Source: Corticium candelabrum (lineage: Eukaryota > Porifera > Homoscleromorpha > Homosclerophorida > Plakinidae). From it: a stretch of DNA of 64,000 nt. Numbering within the stretch: position 1 is the stretch's first letter; each line of letters begins with the position of its first letter. The stretch covers positions 5,633,770 to 5,697,769 of the forward strand of contig NC_085094.1 in NCBI RefSeq assembly GCF_963422355.1. The letters are read 5' to 3'. Shown here piece after piece: positions 51,701-64,000 of this stretch. Below the pieces are notes generated by a model that had not been told where the DNA came from, searched no databases, and saw only the letters and a program-made list of their open reading frames with translations. Made by a program: the position numbers and the translations under genes.

Positions 51701-53970
51701 CATGCTCTACCACATGCTCTCAAGGAATCAGGTACAAAGAAAGACGGTGTTTGGGGTGAGTGAAGAGGCTGTCTATTTGCTTAAATTGGTATTGTAATGA
51801 GATATTGCAGAAACCAAGAAGGTTGTTACGGAAATAGGACCCAGTATCAGATCTGCAATTTGCGAGTATACAATTAGCAGAGGTTTTTGGAAATTAAATT
51901 ACCGGTTTTCAAACTGTGTCTTAGCCTTGCCCGCTTGGTTCTGACGACGCGAAAGAGACCGCGTGCGCGTCGTTCAACGACAAGCCGCATTTCGATGGAA
52001 AATACTACAATTGGGTTTTCTATTTATCTCAAGGCAATCACAAAAACAATTGCAATGGGATAACTGGTAAGATATATAATGTATATATGTATGCTGCATG
52101 TTTTTAGATGTCAGCCAGAAATGCAAACTGACTTGCAAACCGGACAGCAACAATTTCTTTGCGGTACTGTCACCGTTCGTGCCGGATGGAACAGCATGCA
52201 CGACGACATATCAACAAGCCGGTGTCTGCATTAAAGGAAAGTGCCTAGTACGTCAGCAATACGAATGCTATTATATAAATTTTTTTATTTTTAAATTTAT
52301 TTCTAAAATAAAATTTTAAATTATTAATATTCATTTTCTGTTATTCGTTTATTAATAAGAGTGTTGGATGCGGTGGAGTGGTTCAATGGAATGCTACTAG
52401 ACACTCCTGCGACGTTTGTGGTGCTAATGACACATCATGTCGAATTGTAGCTTCCGTCTTCAAACGACGCAACCTGGGTTTCGGTATTTGACATATTTCA
52501 CGAGAGCTCGCTACTTCGCTTTCAGTTGTTTATGTGTACATGCAGGATATCATAAAATATTTTTACTGCCACTAGGAGTTGTCAACGTCTATGTTAAAGA
52601 ATTGGCAGGGCACGATAATTATCTAGGTAAAACGGTGTGTGTATAGTAGGTGTTATACGTTTTCTTGCTGTAATCTGTGCTTTCTCTAAGCGATAAAAAG
52701 TGGACGGAACAATCGCTTCTATATTAATGGCGAACTAAAGATTTCTCAACCCGGTCGTTTTTCCCATGCCGGTACAATCATCCAATACAGTAGAATTCCA
52801 GGAGTATCCGAAAACATACACATCAAGGGGCCGACAACGGAAGCTCTAGTTATCATGGTAAGACTTTCGTATACAGTACATTCTGATAGAGTAATAAAGT
52901 TGTGTATATACCGTGCTGGTAGGTTATCATTCAAGCTCCTGTTTGCGAAGTCTTCTATCAATATCAAGTGTACGAATCTTTGCTTGATGCTCATGGAGTG
53001 AAAGCAAGTGCGCCGTACAGATGGCGTTACACCACGTGGAGTAACTGTTCGCACGCTTGTGGTGGGGGTGCGCAAACACGTCGACTTGTCTGCTTTGACA
53101 CGAATACAAGCACGGACGTGGAGAAAACCCTTTGTACACAATCAATAAACAGAACAGACTTGAGTAGGCCGTGCAATTTTCAGCCTTGTACTACAACAAT
53201 GTACGTGTCTTCCGATCGACTCTCTCTTATTAGTTAACTAATTGAGTTTGACAATGTAGTTAGTCATGCCTATGTGTCTACAGGTGGAGTGTCGGGTCTT
53301 GGAGTCCGTGTAGTCGCAGCTGTGGAACAGAAGGAGTTCGGAAGCGAAAAGTTAGCTGCGTAATGCATATCAATCCGAAATTTATGAGAAAGATGGAACG
53401 CAGTCGATGCGATCAAAAGAAAAGGCCACATGGTGTACAGACATGCAACAGACATTCGTGTCCAGTAGGAGTATGGTTTGAAGAACGCTGGCAATCGGTA
53501 ACTATACCGAAGTCTTTTTACTAGACTGTCCGAGCTGGAGTTTGTTTGTGCAGTGTTCGGTAACGTGCGGTTGGGGATGGCAGACCAGATCGACGACATG
53601 TCGCAAGAAAACCAACGGCTCGTTACTGCCCAAAAGGTATTGCGATAGAGAATCGAGACCAATAAACTTCAAAATCTGTTCACTGTCAGAGTGTGTGAGC
53701 GACGTATCGAGAAAACAACCAGGTAAACAAACTTACGGATTGGTTAGTATGTTGTAAATTAAACATATTTGCTACGCAGTCACAGACTAGCAGTGCATGC
53801 TTCGTATATATTTTCTCACAGGCTGCGTTGACTTGGAAGACTGCCGACTGTTTACCATTCGGTTATGTGAGAAAGCGTCACGCAGACGAAAATGCTGCTA
53901 CACTTGCCAACAACTGGCTCTAGAGCAAACTTTTTCGTCCGTAGTAGATACAGTAGTTGCTCAAAAATAG
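48790..53970 (+). CDS. ADAMTS-type secreted metalloprotease, paralogue B
   Basis: Twenty exons, about 1028 aa: 48790-48865 (signal exon, tentative), 48960-49249, 49461-49620, 49692-49891, 49959-50158, 50671-50823, 51032-51169, 51282-51408, 51477-51587, 51643-51755, 51811-51865, 51925-52066, 52108-52247, 52360-52483, 52546-52626, 52691-52857, 52923-53200, 53284-53497, 53554-53722, 53822-53970. The domain order matches paralogue A: propeptide (CYYTGTIEGERPSFAVFSTC), reprolysin domain with HEIGHTLGLMH (about 355-365) and Met-turn RVMGSH, disintegrin-like region, TSP1, Cys-rich domain with CDVCGANDTSC, spacer, three TSP1 repeats and PLAC. Introns fall at matching positions and phases, except that the disintegrin exon is split in two here. 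A minimal RxxR (REMR) precedes the catalytic domain. The first exon was chosen because it ends in phase 1 after a hydrophobic stretch (ICLLLMYRDALVEG); it is the least certain part. Confidence 0.87.
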
Positions 53971-54998
<1,028 letters not shown>

Positions 54999-55114
54999 CC
55001 AACCGGTCACGTGGAACGAGAGCCACGCCTACGCGACCGGTACCGTACAGTGTACTGTCCTGTGTTTGCAGTCGAATGTTGTCAACAGAGCAAGAAGAGT
55101 AATATCCGTCGCGT

Positions 55115-60931
<5,817 letters not shown>

Positions 60932-61761
60932 TTGGTTAAGAAAGGCAGAGTAGAGTATTATGTAACTGAAGTATTTTGTCCTACATGCCACAATCTGCAA
61001 GTGTAGATATATAATATGATATATTGTACATTATATTGTAGTTGTAATGCATCTACATGTGATATGCTGGCTGACCCAAATGGGGTAGGGAATGCAAGAG
61101 TAGTGAGCTGGAGGTGTTTATATCTTGTCGTGTGGCAAGACATTTTATTGACCTCAATTGATAAATTGCCATAAATCAATGCCAGTCTTTACTAGTCTCG
61201 CGCAGCCAGCCTCTCCCCCTTTTATCACTATGGTCGTGGACCTGTTGCTTCAAATCGCTAAAGTACTGTTGAAGTATTTGACAAACTTGTTCCACAGTGT
61301 AAGATCATAGGCGACCCTCATCATTCAACAAGCGATCAACCTAGTATGTGAACGTCATGTGACACAACACAATTGCTGAATTGTGATTGGACAATTTGCT
61401 CTCCCCCCCCCCCCCCGTTGACTACTCACCAGTCTATGACGTCCATCATGACTAAGGCTCTATAATAATAATAAATACTAGTCAAAGCTAGCTATCAGAA
61501 TTTATTAAAACATATTATTATTTATTAGTATAATATAACATCTATTTATCATACAAAGTTGTATGTTGATTCACTGTTTACACACAGTATGCCACGTTTG
61601 CAAACATTGATTCATAGTATGTAATCCCTACCACCGGTAATAACATCAGAACAGCACAAAGTTTGTGCTTGTTCTAATACAACAATAATGGCTACACTAA
61701 AATACCACCGACATGTTCAGTGAAAATTACCGCTTACATTCTGGTATAAACAAACATATAC
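60932..61761. other. Spacer between convergent CCDC78 and USP genes
   Basis: 830 bp with both 3' ends. A run of 14 C (61403-61416) stands out. TTTATT at 61501 and near 61520 gives AATAAA on the minus strand, about 250 nt past the USP stop. Confidence 0.5.
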
Positions 61762-63978
61762 CTACGAATTGGCAGCACTGATGTCTGCTCTAACCATATG
61801 TGCACTGCTGGTAGGAGCTGTCTTATGTCCTTTATGCTTCATACGACAAAGAGAGCACAACCCGTCTCTGAGCCAGGGTACCATTTCATGACACTTTGTA
61901 CACTGCTCTCTCTTCGAAGACTGAGAATCCAACCCCACAGTCATTCTGTTTGAGCCTAGTTTTTCGTCACGATACGTTGGAGCTCTATGATAGAAACTAT
62001 CAAATACATTTAGTTTTAGATCAAGAACGAGCATCTTACGGTGACACATCCCGTGTTTGTAGTTTCAAGTTGCTGTCGTTTTTTTTCTGAATTTGAATGG
62101 ATTTGTGGACAGTACGAGCTTGGTTCCTGCAGAGATCGCACTTTTGTTGTACTTCTGTTCGTAACGGGTCGTCGTGTGGTAAGAACATGAGTGCCTTCTT
62201 GTAGGTCGCTGCAAGAGATGATAAACCGAGTCACTAGAGTGTGAATACTGTACGAGATGCAGGGAATATACTGAATGCTTTAGCACAATAATCGAGCGCT
62301 CTCTCTAGATTGGTCACGACTTCTAGACTTCGAGCTTCTTTGATAAGTTCGTCTGCCTCTTGACACAACTGCTTGCAAAGGGCGACTGCAAACATATCAA
62401 CCATTACACATTGCCTCATGTTTGAATACGTACCGTAGTTAGTGAATGACTTGCCTGTTTGTGGTATCACAATTTGACTGTCACTTCCAGAGTCACCGAT
62501 GCTATCGTCATCTGTCAGATCGATTAGCATGCCCTCTCTGACGACCGGCAATGGCCGTTGAGCAATGTAAGCAGTTGCTCCGCTGTCGTCTGTGTGGGAT
62601 ATGGATGGAATGGCGGAGGGTGACTCCAGACTTGACTGTCTGCGCACTCCCAGTTTGAGGGAGAGGCTTCGTGAACGTTGAAAACACCGGTCGCGTATGA
62701 TTTTTTGATCGAATCGTAATGAGTCATGAACGGGTGACATCATAATTGCCTTAGTGTAGTGATCTAGTACAAACACATACTACAGAATTCAGTGGCACCA
62801 GAAATGTTTGGACCCGTTCTCACCTGTGGCTTGGGAGTAGCAGTCACGTGCAGCATCCAAGTTGCCTAGTGTCTCAAAATGCTGCGCTTTGGTTACAAAC
62901 TCTTTGGCATCACTATATATGTTCGTCAGGTCGCCTGTTACATATGATCGTGTTTATACTCATCACACACTATACCGGAAAATGTTTTTCCTACCGCTGC
63001 TTTCAACAGGCAGTGGGCTGTTGTCTTGATTCTCAGTCAACTCGTGTTCTTGAAATGAAGCTTTTGGGATAGCGTCGTCCACCTGATTAGTCTCCTCTAC
63101 AGATTTTTGTTCTTGGTGGTCGAGGCTGTGTTCACCAGAAGACAAAGAGGACGACAGCTCACTACTTTTCAGTCGAAAGTGAGAGAATGGTATTGTCACT
63201 GTTGTCATTGCTGTGTCTGTACGAACAGACTTGGGATTGGAAGAAGCATAGACCAAGAGGAGAGGTTGGTAATGAGCTTTGCAACAGTCATTCACAACAG
63301 AAGACCATTTTGGTCCCACCTGCAGTGTGAAGAGTGATTGTTACTTATGAGAGAGAGAGAGAGAGAGAGAAGTTTAAAGCCAACCTTTCGAACGTGAGAA
63401 TCATCCAAGTAAACCCAAGACTTCTGACTAGTATGAAAGCAGAATGACGAATAATGCATGCCGTAGTATGCAACAATCCCCACAAGATTGTATGCTGTAG
63501 TCGTCTTGGTGAACTCTGGTGCCATATTAAACATCTGTTAGCAAAGGAAGCAATCACAACTACAAGGTACTATAGACACTCAGTTGTCTAACGTCTGTAG
63601 GATTAAGTGACGTTCCAATGACAGACATAACAGCCTTGATTGATTCAACATCTGCATTATCACAGTCCCAGATCAATCCAATACTTACTAGCAAACACAA
63701 CTACATATAGCACACGATCAAATAGAGTAGTCGACGAGACTCACTGATTTCTGGTTTATTCAGCAGGGCTTTGCTCAATTGCAATGGCAAACGGCACCCT
63801 TCCTGATCAAAGACAACAAAACTATTTTGAGGATGGACACCATGACATGTCAAAATAACTTACATTAGAACAATGATAGAAATCTCCAACAGCACTAACC
63901 TCTTGAAGAAGTTTGCCAAAGGAAGGAGGTGGAAATGACGACCCTGGAGAGCCTGAAGTTACAGGATGGGAATAGGAC
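61762..63978 (-). CDS. USP53/USP54-type ubiquitin-specific protease-like protein, 3' part
   Basis: Exons on the minus strand, in order: 63864-63978, 63745-63802, 63593-63687, 63385-63534, 62995-63319, 62824-62934, 62434-62763, 62272-62385 (end tentative), 62040-62208, 61762-61984 (TAG). The gene continues past 64000, so the Cys box of the USP fold is not visible. What is visible is the C-terminal half of the USP domain: SFGKLLQEVSAVGDFYHCSN (insert before a zinc-type CxxxC), IGLIWDCDNADVESIKAV, the His-box region VGIVAYYGMHYSSFCFH, WVYLDDSHVRKVGPKWSSVV and HYQPLLLVYA. This order is characteristic of USP53/USP54, long described as inactive. The tail has two MIT/TPR-like helical segments and a C-terminal C-x2-C-x11-C-x2-C zinc-ribbon-like motif (CTKC...CSLC). 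Whether it is an active peptidase cannot be judged here. Confidence 0.85.
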
Positions 63979-64000
63979 CTACAAACCCAGCAGAAAGAAA

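Noticed and set aside
55070-55100. RFX X-box upstream of CCDC78 (GTTGTC...AGCAAG)
   Set aside because: The half-sites each have a mismatch and the spacing of 5 is longer than the 0-3 allowed.

Overview
The window is gene-dense eukaryotic nuclear DNA from an animal. Introns are mostly 50-300 nt with GT-AG ends. There is a LAR-type receptor tyrosine phosphatase, two ADAMTS-type metalloproteases, a mitochondrial ribosomal protein, and introns full of (GT)n/(CA)n microsatellites and DNA-transposon relics. The compact genes and mix of families suggest a non-bilaterian or other compact invertebrate, possibly a sponge. That is inference; no single feature fixes the taxon.

Layout from left to right. 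184-880 (+) holds the last four exons of a threonine/serine dehydratase with a C-terminal ACT-like domain. 1700-2056 (-) is mitochondrial ribosomal protein uS14m, head to head with a 20-kb LAR-type receptor phosphatase at 2343-22831 (+), which has one Ig domain, eleven FN3 domains plus a membrane-proximal one, a TM segment and two PTP domains. Its introns carry a 520-bp pure GT tract, a 1.4-kb foldback element, a 1.55-kb Harbinger-type element and a pogo/Tigger relic. 23123-29312 (-) is TTC4. Its 3.9-kb second intron contains, on the opposite strand, a complete ER alpha-1,2-mannosidase I gene (MAN1B1, 25240-28172). TTC4 starts only 44 bp from calpain-7 (29357-38145, +). After a 3.4-kb gap with an Ig-like relic come two tandem ADAMTS paralogues (41545-45922 and about 48790-53970, +). 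Then comes a CCDC78 homologue (55115-60931, +) that still has a decayed kinesin-like motor region, and finally the 3' part of a USP53/USP54-type gene (61762 to beyond 64000, -).

The genes are ordinary housekeeping or animal toolkit genes and do not form one pathway. Thematic links are loose: ER N-glycan trimming (MAN1B1), HSP90 co-chaperone work (TTC4), ESCRT-linked proteolysis (calpain-7), extracellular matrix proteolysis (ADAMTS), adhesion signalling (RPTP) and ciliary or centriolar structure (CCDC78). The most distinctive architecture is the nested and divergent trio MAN1B1/TTC4/CAPN7. I worked out exon boundaries by hand from splice consensus, reading frame and family conservation. Most multi-exon models sum to an exact multiple of three, but they are unconfirmed by transcripts. 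I did not find a clearly new biological system; the best leads are listed as findings.
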